A DNA stretch of 64,000 nucleotides from JBAIYU01 sp036763085 (GCF_036763085.1 NZ_JBAIYU010000007.1:248001-312000); one strand, 5' to 3'. Counted from the first letter of the stretch, positions 1 through 9,060 are shown. Program-made: numbers and translations. The notes: generated from the letters alone by a model not told the origin.

Positions 1-896
1 AGCTCAGTATAGTAATTTCTGCCTGGTTTTGCACCGTCACAGCCGCCAATAAGGAAGAAACGCTTAATTTTTCCTGCTTTAACCGCATCAACAATTTTAT
101 CAGCAAGGCTTAGAATAACGTTATGATGGAAGCCGGTGGTTAGTGTATAATCTCCAGCTTTTTCTTCTAGTTTAGGTAAAGCTTTAGCCTTTTCGATAAT
201 AGGTGTGAAATCTCTGCCAGATATGTAGGTTGCTCCTTGCAAGCCTGTTACACCACGCATAAAGATTCTATCGCCATAAGTTTGTTTTGCCGTTAATGGC
301 ATAACGCAGTTTGTGGTAACAAGAATTGCCCCAGGAAACTCTTCAAATTCTTTACGTTGATTTTGCCAAGCAGTCCCATAGTTTCCAACCAAATGTGGGT
401 ATTTTTTCAATGCTGGGTAAGCATGAGCTGGAAGCATTTCTCCATGAGTATATATATTAATACCCATGCCTTCGGTTTGTTTTAAAAGTTCTTCTAAATC
501 AAGTAAATCATGGCCAGTAACTAATATTCCATAACCGCCTTTAGTGCCAGTCGAAACTTCAGTTGGCTCAGGCTGGCCAAATTTTTCGATATGTACTTTG
601 TCTAATAACTCCATAATGCGGTAGTTCATTTCACCGCACTTTAATACCATTTCAATATGTTTATTTAGATCAAAATTAACGTTAGTTAAGGTTGTAAATA
701 AGGCATCATGCATAAAACCGTCGACTTGTTCATCACGAGCTCCAAGTTCCTTGGCATGATGACCATAAGCTGCAATACCCTTTAATCCAAAAATTAGCAT
801 ATCTTGAAGTGCTGCTATATCTTCTGTTTTACCACATACTCCAACCTTAGTACAGCCTGTGCCGCCTGCTGTTTGTTCACATTGATAACAAAACAT
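1..896 (-). CDS. hcp: Hybrid cluster protein (Hcp), 3' end cut by window edge
   Basis: Translating the minus strand from the ATG at 896 gives an open frame of 298 codons that runs off the window. The N-terminus carries C3-X2-C6-X8-C15-X5-C21, the [4Fe-4S]-binding pattern of Hcp from strict anaerobes. A later GGCDG segment near residue 287 carries a cysteine expected to ligate the hybrid iron-sulfur-oxygen cluster. Hcp reduces NO (and hydroxylamine in vitro) in the cytoplasm. A ribosome site (AGGAAGGTG) precedes the ATG. It lies downstream of nrfA on the same strand, which fits a nitrosative-stress role beside nitrite ammonification. A terminator hairpin between them suggests its own promoter. 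The family call is very secure; the C-terminus is not visible. Confidence 0.96.
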   Translation of the reverse strand, partial: MFCYQCEQTAGGTGCTKVGVCGKTEDIAALQDMLIFGLKGIAAYGHHAKELGARDEQVDGFMHDALFTTLTNVNFDLNKHIEMVLKCGEMNYRIMELLDKVHIEKFGQPEPTEVSTGTKGGYGILVTGHDLLDLEELLKQTEGMGINIYTHGEMLPAHAYPALKKYPHLVGNYGTAWQNQRKEFEEFPGAILVTTNCVMPLTAKQTYGDRIFMRGVTGLQGATYISGRDFTPIIEKAKALPKLEEKAGDYTLTTGFHHNVILSLADKIVDAVKAGKIKRFFLIGGCDGAKPGRNYYTE

Positions 897-1017
897 GGTA
901 ACACCTTCCTTTTTTAGTATTATATAATAAGAATTATCCAATTACATAAAAATACCTTTTTTGACAATAGTTTCACAGGAATATTTTTTTAATTTTCAAA
1001 TAATAACTAAGAAAGCA

Positions 1018-1043
1018 AAAGAGAAAGCATATGCTTTCTCTTT
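1018..1043 (-). terminator. Terminator hairpin after nrfA
   Basis: The palindrome AAGAGAAAGC/GCTTTCTCTT directly overlaps the nrfA stop codon and is followed on the minus strand by a T-rich run. It should end the ccm-nrf transcript before hcp, perhaps incompletely. Confidence 0.6.
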
Positions 1044-2322
1044 AAAACATTTTAATGCCTGCTGCCAGATTGGCAGACTGTATTGCTTGATGAGCTAGTT
1101 CATTTGCCTGCCCTAACGTGTTAAGGGCTTGGGAAGGATTGTGGAAGCCCATACTATTCTCGGCTGATAATAGATCCCAATACCATTGTGCCTGGCGAAC
1201 CAATTCGCGTGCTTTGGCAAGCTCTTGCTGGTTCACGTCAGGTTGATTTGAGGCGTATAGTATTGCTTGGTGAGCTTTAGCAATATTTTGACCAGCCATA
1301 TGTTGCAGCTCAAAAGTCTGATCTTGAATAGTTTTTACCCGTTCTTCCAGCCAAACTGTACCTTGTGTATGACAAGATGAGCAAGAAGCTTCTATGTTCT
1401 TTAATGGGCTCGTTACCCAATGTGAGCTATACTTCTGACCGTCTTTTCTTACATAAGGCATATGACAGTCGGCACAAGAAACGCCAGCCTTTCCATGAGT
1501 ACTTGTTGCAAATAATTCATAGTCAGGATGCTGAGCTTTTAACATTGGCGCTTTCGAATCAGGATGCTGCCAGTCTTGAGCAAAACCGTTCGGTTTCTCA
1601 CTGTAGTAAGCGTACATATCGGCAGGTTTAAGCCCTTTATCCCAAGGAAATACAACTCTCATTGTGCCTGGCTCAAAGTAATACTCAGAATGACATTGAG
1701 CACATACAAAACTGCGCATTTCTTCTCGGGAAGCTTTTGTTACATCAATGCCTCTACGAGCTTGGGCTTCAGTGAAAGCCGGGTTGGTAATCTTTAAATT
1801 CATTGTCTCTGGATCATGGCAGCTTGCGCAGGATACGGGATGTTTTGCATTTGTCATCATTTCAGCGAGCGGTTTATTAGCATATCCCCAGCCCATCTCA
1901 CGATAAGCTTGCTCAACATAAGGAGTTTTACAAGTTATGCAGGCCCCTTTGCTAGCTGGGCCAATTCGTTTGGATTCACGAAGATCTTCTAGTGCGTAAA
2001 TATGACCGCGATCCTCGCCATAGTCCTTACTAAAAGGCATGCCTTTAAATAGTGTCAAGATTTCAGGCTGCATTTCAGACTTTTGAACTATTATGCTGCC
2101 CCCATACCCTGTTGGGGATGGAGATTCCTCTCTGGTCATTTTAAAGCTAGCATATTGTAATGGATAGTACTGTCCCCAAACGGCAGGATCATATTCACCT
2201 GCTGGAATTTTGGAAGCTGTAACAGTGTTGACCGGTTTTACCCCAATCCTCATGATAACAAACCCAAAGAAAAGCAGTAGTACAGATAGCAAAGCGATTA
2301 AAGATTTTTGCCGTTTACTCAA
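1042..2322 (-). CDS. nrfA: Cytochrome c nitrite reductase, catalytic subunit NrfA
   Basis: NrfA is the pentaheme enzyme that reduces nitrite to ammonium on the outer face of the cytoplasmic membrane. The 426-residue product has an uncleaved-looking N-terminal membrane segment (about residues 7-26). It has the diagnostic active-site heme motif C128ITC131K and four CXXCH motifs at C165, C207, C283 and C314. The K-A-Q segment near residue 262 matches the calcium site of the calcium-dependent NrfA group. The start is a TTG with GGAGGG eight bases upstream, and it overlaps the nrfH end by 8 nt, so the two are translationally coupled. NrfH should anchor it and feed electrons from menaquinol. The identification is essentially certain. 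Confidence 0.98.
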   Translation of the reverse strand: MSKRQKSLIALLSVLLLFFGFVIMRIGVKPVNTVTASKIPAGEYDPAVWGQYYPLQYASFKMTREESPSPTGYGGSIIVQKSEMQPEILTLFKGMPFSKDYGEDRGHIYALEDLRESKRIGPASKGACITCKTPYVEQAYREMGWGYANKPLAEMMTNAKHPVSCASCHDPETMNLKITNPAFTEAQARRGIDVTKASREEMRSFVCAQCHSEYYFEPGTMRVVFPWDKGLKPADMYAYYSEKPNGFAQDWQHPDSKAPMLKAQHPDYELFATSTHGKAGVSCADCHMPYVRKDGQKYSSHWVTSPLKNIEASCSSCHTQGTVWLEERVKTIQDQTFELQHMAGQNIAKAHQAILYASNQPDVNQQELAKARELVRQAQWYWDLLSAENSMGFHNPSQALNTLGQANELAHQAIQSANLAAGIKMF

Positions 2323-2806
2323 CCTTTATCCCTCCTTTGCTCTTATTTGTACCATGTACAAGACCTCGATGACATTTAGTGCAGTCTTCACCGCTTGTCA
2401 TCATTGCAGTGGTTTCAACAGTAGACTTATGACATCGCAAGCAATTATCGTTAACAATTGCCTTCCCTTTGGGTGATATCACCATTGTCGCAGGGTAATC
2501 TCTAAGTACTTCGTGGTAAGTGTCATTCATACCGGTCTGGGCTTTAACGACTAATTTTGTCGCTAAATTTTGTTGCGGCAGGTGGCATTCAGTGCATTTA
2601 AACTGCTTATGATTTGATTCCTGCCAGCTGGCAGTTGGTTCGACCATAGAGTGACATGAGCCGCAAAACTGCGGGCTATCTGAATATGCATAGCCGGCAC
2701 CAGCAACCAGCATTCCCACTACCGCAAATACAAAAACTGCAAGGGCAATCTTTAATGCATTACGGTTAAGGAATTGACCAGTATCCAAAAAACTCCCTCC
2801 CCCCAT
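2315..2806 (-). CDS. nrfH: Cytochrome c nitrite reductase, membrane subunit NrfH
   Basis: This is a tetraheme NapC/NirT-family quinol dehydrogenase of 163 residues. It has one transmembrane helix (about 18-40) followed by CGSCHSM (C48), CTECH (C71), CLRCH (C122) and CTKCH (C142). The Met just after the first heme motif is the unusual axial ligand known from NrfH. It passes menaquinol electrons to NrfA, with which it overlaps. The start could be the ATG at 2806. A TTG at 2788, with GGAGGGAG just upstream, is an equally good alternative that would shorten the protein by six residues. Confidence 0.95.
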   Translation of the reverse strand: MGGGSFLDTGQFLNRNALKIALAVFVFAVVGMLVAGAGYAYSDSPQFCGSCHSMVEPTASWQESNHKQFKCTECHLPQQNLATKLVVKAQTGMNDTYHEVLRDYPATMVISPKGKAIVNDNCLRCHKSTVETTAMMTSGEDCTKCHRGLVHGTNKSKGGIKVE

Positions 2807-2812
2807 TTACCT

Positions 2813-5017
2813 TTATTGGGCTTTATTATTAGTCCCAGCAATAGGACTTTGCCCCATTTCTAATGATTGGCGCTTATTTGTAACCCTTGAAATAGCAGCC
2901 CATCCAGCACCAAAAGTTATCAAACAAGTACCTAACCAAACTAAGTTAATAAGAGGTTTGTAACTGACTTCAGCCTCTAGTCTTCTTTGCTCTGCATTTG
3001 CAGCCGCTAATATATCTCTAAATTCGACAATAACCTTGCCTTCACCAGGCTTGATTCCTATAATATGAATTTCATAGCGTTTAAAGGCCATAACTGTCGA
3101 GCCAAGAATTGCACCGTCTTGATTAGTAAGTTCGGGGCGTATTTCTTCAATTTGTCTGCCTTCTGATACTTCAATCAAAGCTTCAACTCTTACTGGCTCG
3201 GAACCATCCATGCCTCTCATTTTAAATTTGATAAATTTTAAGATGACATTATCCTTTGTTAAAACTTGATTTTTAGTTAGTGTAAGCTCTTCACCAGTAT
3301 GCTCGCTTTCATCATGGGCAGGCGCAATATAAATATCAGCAAGAAGATTGCGATAAATTCCAGGTTCCCTAGCGGCTGGATTGCCTAGTTTATTTAGCTT
3401 AGTAAGTGCGCCTACAATAGTGCCGTTAGTACCGACTTTAAAATTAGTGTAAATTTCATTAGTAGATACCTCTGTTCCTATGAAGCTGATTTTTTCTCCA
3501 AATACACTTTGTTCTTGGCCTTCAGTAAAGGTTATATTGGTTGTTTTGTTACCTGCACCTGATGCCATAATTCCAATTAGAAGAACTGCCACTCCAATAT
3601 GGCTGCAAACGGCAGCATAGGACATTTTTTGTTTTTTAATAGCGTAAATATTGGCGGCGAGCACCCCAAACGAAAGGCAGACAGTAAGTATTATTAGAGG
3701 TTGAGTTAACTTTAGATAACTTGCTGTTGCTAGACCTAGCAGCATACCGACCACGATTAAGCCATATGTCTTTGCACCTAACGTTTCAATTCCGTTCCAG
3801 CTGATAAATATGCTAATTAGTAAAGCTCCGGCTATTGCTGCTGCTACCGGCAGTGTTGAGTTATTATAAAAATCTGTACCAAGACTCTTTGGTGCTCCAA
3901 AAGCTTTAGTAACAAGCGGGGTAGACATCCCAACGAACACTAATAATCCTACAAATACTAAAGTTAAGGCTGTGAAAGAGAGGATAAACTCTCTGCTCGA
4001 GGCTTTCTCATAAAGGTTGCCGGACGGTATAGTATGATACTTTGATATGTAAAGGGTAAATGATATAAAAGTGAATAATAGAACTGTAACACCTAAAAGT
4101 CCGCCAACCCCCTCATCGGCAAAAGAATGTGTTGAAAAATCACTTAATACTCCACTTCGGGTGAGAAAAGTTCCATAGAGCACTAATATAAAGCTGCAAA
4201 ATGTCAGTACGTAAGAATGACGGATTGCACCTACTCTTACCTTGGCTAAAGTAAGCATATGAACAAGTGCAGCTGTAGCGAGCCATGGTACCAGTGATGA
4301 GTTTTCTACTGGATCCCAGGCCCAGTAGCCGCCCCAGCCTAGAACTTTGTATGCCCAAAAACCGCCAATAAACATTCCTGCTCCAATTGTTGATAATGCA
4401 AACAGAACCCAGGGTGTTGCATACGTGAGCCAGCTTTTATGATTACCGATAAGAATACCATTTACTGCATAAGAAAAGGGTACAGCCAATGCCGCGTATC
4501 CCAAGAAGATAATCGGCGGATGAATTATCATCCAAAAATCCTGAAGCAAAGGATTAAGACCGATACCATCCAGATTATTTTCGGTCAACATCATAAACGG
4601 ACTTTTCATCAGGATAAATAGCAAGAGAAATGCTTGTATAAGAGAGAAAACTGTCATAACTTTCGGTAATACTTCAGAATTTCTCATTATAATAAGGCCA
4701 AATATTGCATGGAATATAGCCCATAGCATAAAGGAGCCCTCTTGACCAGCCCAAAAAGCCGATATCTTATAAGCTATAGGAAGTGTTAGTGAAGAATAGC
4801 CATAAACGTAGGCGTATTCAAATTTGTCGTTTAGAATGATATAAAACAAGTAAAATGCCGCAATGCCTAACAGCCCAACAGAGATTATATAACTAAGATT
4901 GGCTATTTTATGAACGTTTTTTCTTGACGTATTATTGTTGTTTTCAGCTATATAATAAATGCCTGATGCGACAAGTGAAACAATAAGTGCTAGTGCTACT
5001 CCTATGTAACCGATCAT
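2813..5017 (-). CDS. ccmF: Heme lyase CcmF
   Basis: CcmF is the large multi-pass protein that attaches heme to apocytochrome c in the System I pathway. The 734-residue product contains the tryptophan-rich WWD signature (GGYWAWDPVENSSLVPWL, about residues 229-246), many hydrophobic helices and a C-terminal soluble domain before the last helix. It overlaps ccmE by 4 nt and lies 6 nt from nrfH, so the maturation genes and their client cytochromes form one operon. Only one CcmF-type protein is present, so it presumably matures both the CXXCK heme of NrfA and the ordinary CXXCH hemes. No dedicated NrfE/F/G set is visible here. Confidence 0.96.
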   Translation of the reverse strand: MIGYIGVALALIVSLVASGIYYIAENNNNTSRKNVHKIANLSYIISVGLLGIAAFYLFYIILNDKFEYAYVYGYSSLTLPIAYKISAFWAGQEGSFMLWAIFHAIFGLIIMRNSEVLPKVMTVFSLIQAFLLLFILMKSPFMMLTENNLDGIGLNPLLQDFWMIIHPPIIFLGYAALAVPFSYAVNGILIGNHKSWLTYATPWVLFALSTIGAGMFIGGFWAYKVLGWGGYWAWDPVENSSLVPWLATAALVHMLTLAKVRVGAIRHSYVLTFCSFILVLYGTFLTRSGVLSDFSTHSFADEGVGGLLGVTVLLFTFISFTLYISKYHTIPSGNLYEKASSREFILSFTALTLVFVGLLVFVGMSTPLVTKAFGAPKSLGTDFYNNSTLPVAAAIAGALLISIFISWNGIETLGAKTYGLIVVGMLLGLATASYLKLTQPLIILTVCLSFGVLAANIYAIKKQKMSYAAVCSHIGVAVLLIGIMASGAGNKTTNITFTEGQEQSVFGEKISFIGTEVSTNEIYTNFKVGTNGTIVGALTKLNKLGNPAAREPGIYRNLLADIYIAPAHDESEHTGEELTLTKNQVLTKDNVILKFIKFKMRGMDGSEPVRVEALIEVSEGRQIEEIRPELTNQDGAILGSTVMAFKRYEIHIIGIKPGEGKVIVEFRDILAAANAEQRRLEAEVSYKPLINLVWLGTCLITFGAGWAAISRVTNKRQSLEMGQSPIAGTNNKAQ

Positions 5018-5382
5018 TTATTCACGCTCCCTTGGTATTTTGACGGACACTTAACTAAAAGTTTATCTGCATGAAATTGACCATTATTATATCTGCCTAT
5101 GGCTACAACACTTTCTGCTTGGTCCATGCCTTCAGGCTTTGTACCCTTGTAAACTACTGTTACTTCCTCTCCTGCTTCATCTCTAAGAGCAAATATCAGT
5201 GAATTTCTTTCACTTTGAATTAGATTAGACTTAGAGAGCGTACCTTTTACTTGCACCTGACTTTTGGAGCTTTTTGCTTGGGCGAAAGTAACATATGGCG
5301 TTAAAGAGCTTTGATATGCCCACATGCTATAGAAAACAAAGCCTAAAATTACGGCAAGATATAAGAGCCGATGTTTTTTCAT
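5014..5382 (-). CDS. ccmE: Heme chaperone CcmE, CXXXY variant
   Basis: CcmE carries heme from the CcmABCD complex to CcmF. The 122-residue product has an N-terminal membrane anchor (about residues 6-23) followed by the beta-barrel (OB-fold) domain. At the C-terminus, where classical CcmE has HXXXY, this protein has C112-P-S-K-Y116. CXXXY CcmE proteins are known from archaea and some sulfate reducers, in systems that lack CcmH. The gene overlaps both neighbours by 4 nt. The family assignment rests on context, length, fold-like pattern and the CXXXY terminus. Confidence 0.92.
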   Translation of the reverse strand: MKKHRLLYLAVILGFVFYSMWAYQSSLTPYVTFAQAKSSKSQVQVKGTLSKSNLIQSERNSLIFALRDEAGEEVTVVYKGTKPEGMDQAESVVAIGRYNNGQFHADKLLVKCPSKYQGSVNK

Positions 5383-6035
5383 GTTTTCATCTCCTTTGTA
5401 CAGGTAAATTTCTTTGATACACTATGGGCTAACAAATAACAGTAGATACTTGAACATAAGGAAACGGCTGCCAAAAGGACGTAAAGCATAACTGTATCCA
5501 TGTCCAGTCTGCCTGCACTATTCAACACAGGTTCGGGATGAAGTGAGAAATACATTCGTGGTATAACAAAAACTAAAAAGGGCACAGTCAGAAATGACAT
5601 TAAAGCATAGACAGCGGCTATAGTTGCCCGCCGATCTTCGTCTTCTATCGTGGGACGCAATGATAAATATGCTCCATAGATTAAACACAGTATAAATATC
5701 GTAGTCTGACGAGGATCCCAATTCCAGTATGCTCCCCAGGTGAGCTTAGCGAAGATTGCACCGCTGACAACGGCTAATAGACAGAAGATGAGACCTAATT
5801 TAGCTGAGTAGGCACTTAGATGATCGTATTTCAAATTTCTTGTTTTTAAGTATTGAGCAGCGGTAATTGCCGATACTAAAAAAGCAAGTACCGACACCCA
5901 GGCTACGGGGATATGGAAAAAAGCAATTCGCACTAGATAGCCAAGACCTTCCACTGGTGGAACAAATGCAAAAATGGCATAGACGACAAAAATGGTAAAC
6001 GTTATAAGTATTAAACCTATCAGCTTAAAGTTCAT
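5379..6035 (-). CDS. ccmC: Heme handling protein CcmC
   Basis: CcmC presents heme to CcmE. The 218-residue membrane protein has six apparent helices and the WWD motif (WGAYWNWDPRQTT, about residues 125-137) on the outer face. It is flanked by conserved histidines (residue 61 region and HPEP near residue 168). It overlaps ccmE by 4 nt and follows ccmB by 15 nt. The set CcmA-B-C-E-F is complete apart from CcmD, CcmG and CcmH, none of which is seen. CcmD is tiny and could be missed. Confidence 0.95.
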   Translation of the reverse strand: MNFKLIGLILITFTIFVVYAIFAFVPPVEGLGYLVRIAFFHIPVAWVSVLAFLVSAITAAQYLKTRNLKYDHLSAYSAKLGLIFCLLAVVSGAIFAKLTWGAYWNWDPRQTTIFILCLIYGAYLSLRPTIEDEDRRATIAAVYALMSFLTVPFLVFVIPRMYFSLHPEPVLNSAGRLDMDTVMLYVLLAAVSLCSSIYCYLLAHSVSKKFTCTKEMKT

Positions 6036-6050
6036 AGTGTTCCTGCCCTC

Positions 6051-6722
6051 CTAATCATGCCAAATGTAATCAAATAAGAGTAATCCAGCCGCCAATACTG
6101 CTAGATTATAACCGAACATAAATAATAGCCCTTCAGGAGCTAGGCCTGAAAAAACTTTTACAGTAGAATTTACAGCACATAGAAATTGCGGAAGTAGTAT
6201 GGGAAAGGTAATGACAGTAAAAATTGCCTGTTTACCATGAGTATATATAACAATTGCTGCCATTAAGGTTGATACTGCGGCAATACCAGTACAACCGAGA
6301 ATAAGAATCTTAATAAAAGCTAGCCAATCGTTAATGTCTATGTTAAAAAACAATACAAACAAGGGAATAACAAAACATGATAAAAAGAGTAGTAGTAATA
6401 AATTAAATAAGAATTTTCCTATGAAAACAGCCTGGCCTGAAGCATACATGCGCAGACCAATTAGCGTACCACTTTCCTGCTCATTAACAAAAACGCGTGA
6501 TAGACCAGCCATAGCACAAAAGAATAAAACAACCCACAACAAGGAAGCGGCAAAATCGGGAGAAAGAGCTACTCCGGGATTGGTCATACTTACACTGGAT
6601 AATGCCGTTAAGGCAAACATAATTAGCGTTGCTATAGAATAGCTCGATCGAAATTCACAAAGTAAATCTTTACGAAATATTGCCCAAATAGAAGTACTAA
6701 AGTTTGATTTTAAAGTTTGCAT
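6051..6722 (-). CDS. ccmB: Heme exporter permease subunit CcmB
   Basis: This is a membrane subunit of the CcmAB ABC transporter, which uses ATP to release holo-CcmE. It has about 223 residues with six hydrophobic segments. The open frame extends to 6752, but the ATG at 6722 is preceded by AAAGGAGG at ideal spacing. I therefore take it as the start; the longer form would overlap ccmA by 56 nt. The gene sits between ccmA and ccmC in the usual order. Sequence conservation of CcmB is weak, so context carries much of the call. Confidence 0.9.
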   Translation of the reverse strand: MQTLKSNFSTSIWAIFRKDLLCEFRSSYSIATLIMFALTALSSVSMTNPGVALSPDFAASLLWVVLFFCAMAGLSRVFVNEQESGTLIGLRMYASGQAVFIGKFLFNLLLLLFLSCFVIPLFVLFFNIDINDWLAFIKILILGCTGIAAVSTLMAAIVIYTHGKQAIFTVITFPILLPQFLCAVNSTVKVFSGLAPEGLLFMFGYNLAVLAAGLLLFDYIWHD

Positions 6723-7302
6723 ATTCGGCCTCCTTTGCTTCATTTGTTGCAAGGAATACTGCCGAATTACTATTAACAGCTCTGTTTATAACGTCTTTAA
6801 CAATTTGTTTACCGCTTTCATCAAGGTTGGATGAAGGCTCGTCAAGCAGCCATACTAAAGGGTTAACGGCCATAATTGTTGCTAGCTTTAATCGTTGGAA
6901 CATACCGGTGGAATAAGTGGATAATTGCTTATACTCAGAACCCGCCAACCCAACTGTGCCGCACAATTCTTTTGCTTGTGATTCTGTAATACTTAAACCG
7001 AGCAACTTGGACCAAAAAGTAATGTTCTCTATAGCGGTTAAAGCCTTATACATCGCCATATCCGGTGAAACTAGACCAAACTTAGGACGATTGTTAATAT
7101 TGCTTAAATTATTATAATGAATAGCGATAGAACCAGTTGCTGGTCTGGTCAAACCAGAAATAATTTTTAACAGCGTCGATTTTCCTGTACCATTGTCACC
7201 AGTGATAGCGAGGCATTGACCTGAGTGAAGCTCGATATTAATATTTTCAAACAGCAGCCTGCTGCCGAAACGCTTGCTAATATTCGCTAATACTATTTTC
7301 AT
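6697..7302 (-). CDS. ccmA: Heme exporter ATP-binding subunit CcmA
   Basis: A small ABC ATPase of 201 residues with Walker A (GDNGTGKST, about residues 35-43), signature (YSTGMFQRLKLA), Walker B (WLLDEPSSNLDE) and the C-terminal switch region. It pairs with CcmB, which it overlaps by 26 nt. It is the first gene of the ccm-nrf operon, so the regulatory region for nitrite respiration lies just upstream (7303-7480). The short length is typical of CcmA. Confidence 0.94.
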   Translation of the reverse strand: MKIVLANISKRFGSRLLFENINIELHSGQCLAITGDNGTGKSTLLKIISGLTRPATGSIAIHYNNLSNINNRPKFGLVSPDMAMYKALTAIENITFWSKLLGLSITESQAKELCGTVGLAGSEYKQLSTYSTGMFQRLKLATIMAVNPLVWLLDEPSSNLDESGKQIVKDVINRAVNSNSAVFLATNEAKEAEYANFKIKL

Positions 7303-7453
7303 TGCTTTACTCCACGGTTTTTTTATTTACTAATTCTATGTAAATGTGTCCACTAAACATAACTACAAATTTTATACGGGCTAAACATATTATGAAAAAA
7401 GCGAATAGCCCTATCTTTTCCATAAATTATACCTAATTTATCCAATGAATGGC

Positions 7454-7469
7454 TGTGATTTTAATCACT
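7454..7469. promoter_or_regulatory. CRP/FNR-family operator-like palindrome upstream of ccm-nrf
   Basis: TGTGATTTTAATCACT has the TGTGA-N6-TCACT layout of CRP/FNR-family binding sites. It lies about 150 bp upstream of ccmA, which begins the cytochrome and nitrite reductase operon. The rest of 7303-7483 is AT-rich with no further clear motif. Regulator identity is unknown; an FNR-, HcpR- or CRP-like protein would be suitable. Confidence 0.5.
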
Positions 7470-7483
7470 TCCTGAAAATAAAA

Positions 7484-7509
7484 AAGCCATTAACTGCTCG
7501 TTAAGGCTT
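7484..7509 (-). terminator. Terminator of the DUF1858 gene
   Basis: The hairpin AAGCC-TTAAC/GTTAA-GGCTT is followed by TTTTTT on the minus strand, 21 bp downstream of the DUF1858 stop codon. Confidence 0.8.
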
Positions 7510-7529
7510 AAATAAAGGCTGGTGTACCC

Positions 7530-7739
7530 TTAAATATTTTTATTTAAAAAAGTAAGTAATTCATCAAGATTTTCCCCTGTGTTTTTTGCAACATCTTCAA
7601 TGCTGGCGAATTTACCAACTGTTCTAAATACTATTGGATTATTTAAATTCTTGAATTTCGGCGAGCGTTCAACTAGTTTATCTTTGAGGTGAGGATACTT
7701 AGTTAGTACATCAGCAATTTTATCTGATTTTGCTATCAT
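7530..7739 (-). CDS. DUF1858 domain protein
   Basis: This small cytoplasmic protein of 69 residues matches the DUF1858 pattern (IADVLTKYPHLKDKLVE followed by a Pro-rich turn and SIEDVAKNTG). The domain often occurs in, or next to, hemerythrin/DUF438 proteins and ScdA-type iron-sulfur repair proteins. It is transcribed divergently from the DUF438-hemerythrin gene, 94 bp apart, and the pair may share a function in NO or oxidant sensing. That role is an inference from family context. A good ribosome site (GGAGG) precedes the ATG. Confidence 0.85.
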   Translation of the reverse strand: MIAKSDKIADVLTKYPHLKDKLVERSPKFKNLNNPIVFRTVGKFASIEDVAKNTGENLDELLTFLNKNI

Positions 7740-7833
7740 TGGCTGGCCTCCTTATTTCAACTATAATTTACATATAAAAGTATATATTTACCATTATTAT
7801 TAAAAAATATTAAAAAAGCAATGGAGGGTAAGT

Positions 7834-9051
7834 ATGAGTGAGTTAATTAATAATCGCGAACATAGAAAACAGATCATTAGAGAAATACTTATTGATTTGC
7901 ACAAAGGTAAAACTGTTCAAGAGGTTAAGCCTCGATTCGATGCTATAGCAGAATATATGGATGCGGCAGAGCTTTCTTTGATTGAACAGAGCTTAATTGA
8001 TGAAGGAATACCTGTTGAGGAAATCCAAAACCTTTGTGACGTCCATGCTGCTGTATTTAAAGAGGCCTTGAGCGACAAGCCAGACGTGCAGGTCGAAGAG
8101 GGACATCCTCTTGATATTTATCGAGATGAGAACCAAGAAATAGAAAAACTAATGGATAATGAAATCCGTCCGTTATTAGATAAACTACGTGATAGTGCTG
8201 CTGAATTTGAAGCAGAAATAGTAATAAAAATTATAGAAAAGCTAAATTTACTGTGGGATATAGACAAACATTACAGCCGCAAAGAAAACCTTATCTTTCC
8301 CATTCTCGAGGGTTATGGCATCACGGCTCCCCCTAAAGTAATGTGGGGAGTAGATGATGAGATTCGTGCTCTGCTTAAAGACTCCAAACGCTTGGCTCTT
8401 CAGTATAAAAAGGACTCTAAAGAAGAAGTTATCGCAAAAATAGAAGAAACGCTAAATCAGATTAAAGAAATGATCTTTAAAGAAAATAAGATTCTATTCC
8501 CTATGCTTATGGAAACTTTAAATGAAAATGATTGGCTAAGAATACACGAAGATAGTGATCAAATTGGCTATTGCCTAATTGAACCAAATTTGAAGTGGAC
8601 CCCAAGTAATTTAAGTGAAAAAATTAATGAAACAGATAAGCAAGATGCAGGCGTAGTTAAATTCTCGACAGGGGTTCTAACAACAAAAGAAATTGAATTG
8701 ATTTTCAGTCATCTTCCTGTTGACATTACTTTTGTCGACAAAAACGATATTGTCAAATTCTTTTCAGCGGCAAAAGATAGAATTTTTCACCGTACTAGAA
8801 CAATAATCGGAAGAAAAGTTGAGAATTGTCATCCTCCTGCAAGCGTTCATGTAGTAGAGAAGCTTGCACAAGATCTAAAGTCTGGTAAAAAAGATAGTGA
8901 AGCTTTCTGGATTAAAATGGGCGGAAAATATGTATATATTCAATACTTTGCTGTAAGAGATTCAGAGGGTGAATTTATGGGAGTACTTGAGGTAACACAA
9001 GACATAAAGCCTCTTCAAGAAATTTCCGGAGAAAAGAGAATAATGGATTAA
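7834..9051 (+). CDS. DUF438-hemerythrin-PAS protein
   Basis: A 405-residue cytoplasmic protein with three parts. Residues 1-80 are a DUF438 region. About residues 90-240 form a hemerythrin HHE domain, with the candidate diiron ligands H92, H149-x3-E153, E217 and H232. About residues 275-400 are a C-terminal PAS domain with the NCHPP motif typical of this family. Such proteins are thought to bind O2, NO or redox signals, and no enzymatic output domain is present. A strong ribosome site (GGAGGG) precedes the ATG. The neighbouring DUF1858 gene and the upstream nitrite system suggest a role in NO handling, which is inferred. Confidence 0.9.
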   Translation: MSELINNREHRKQIIREILIDLHKGKTVQEVKPRFDAIAEYMDAAELSLIEQSLIDEGIPVEEIQNLCDVHAAVFKEALSDKPDVQVEEGHPLDIYRDENQEIEKLMDNEIRPLLDKLRDSAAEFEAEIVIKIIEKLNLLWDIDKHYSRKENLIFPILEGYGITAPPKVMWGVDDEIRALLKDSKRLALQYKKDSKEEVIAKIEETLNQIKEMIFKENKILFPMLMETLNENDWLRIHEDSDQIGYCLIEPNLKWTPSNLSEKINETDKQDAGVVKFSTGVLTTKEIELIFSHLPVDITFVDKNDIVKFFSAAKDRIFHRTRTIIGRKVENCHPPASVHVVEKLAQDLKSGKKDSEAFWIKMGGKYVYIQYFAVRDSEGEFMGVLEVTQDIKPLQEISGEKRIMD

Positions 9052-9060
9052 CGACTAAAA

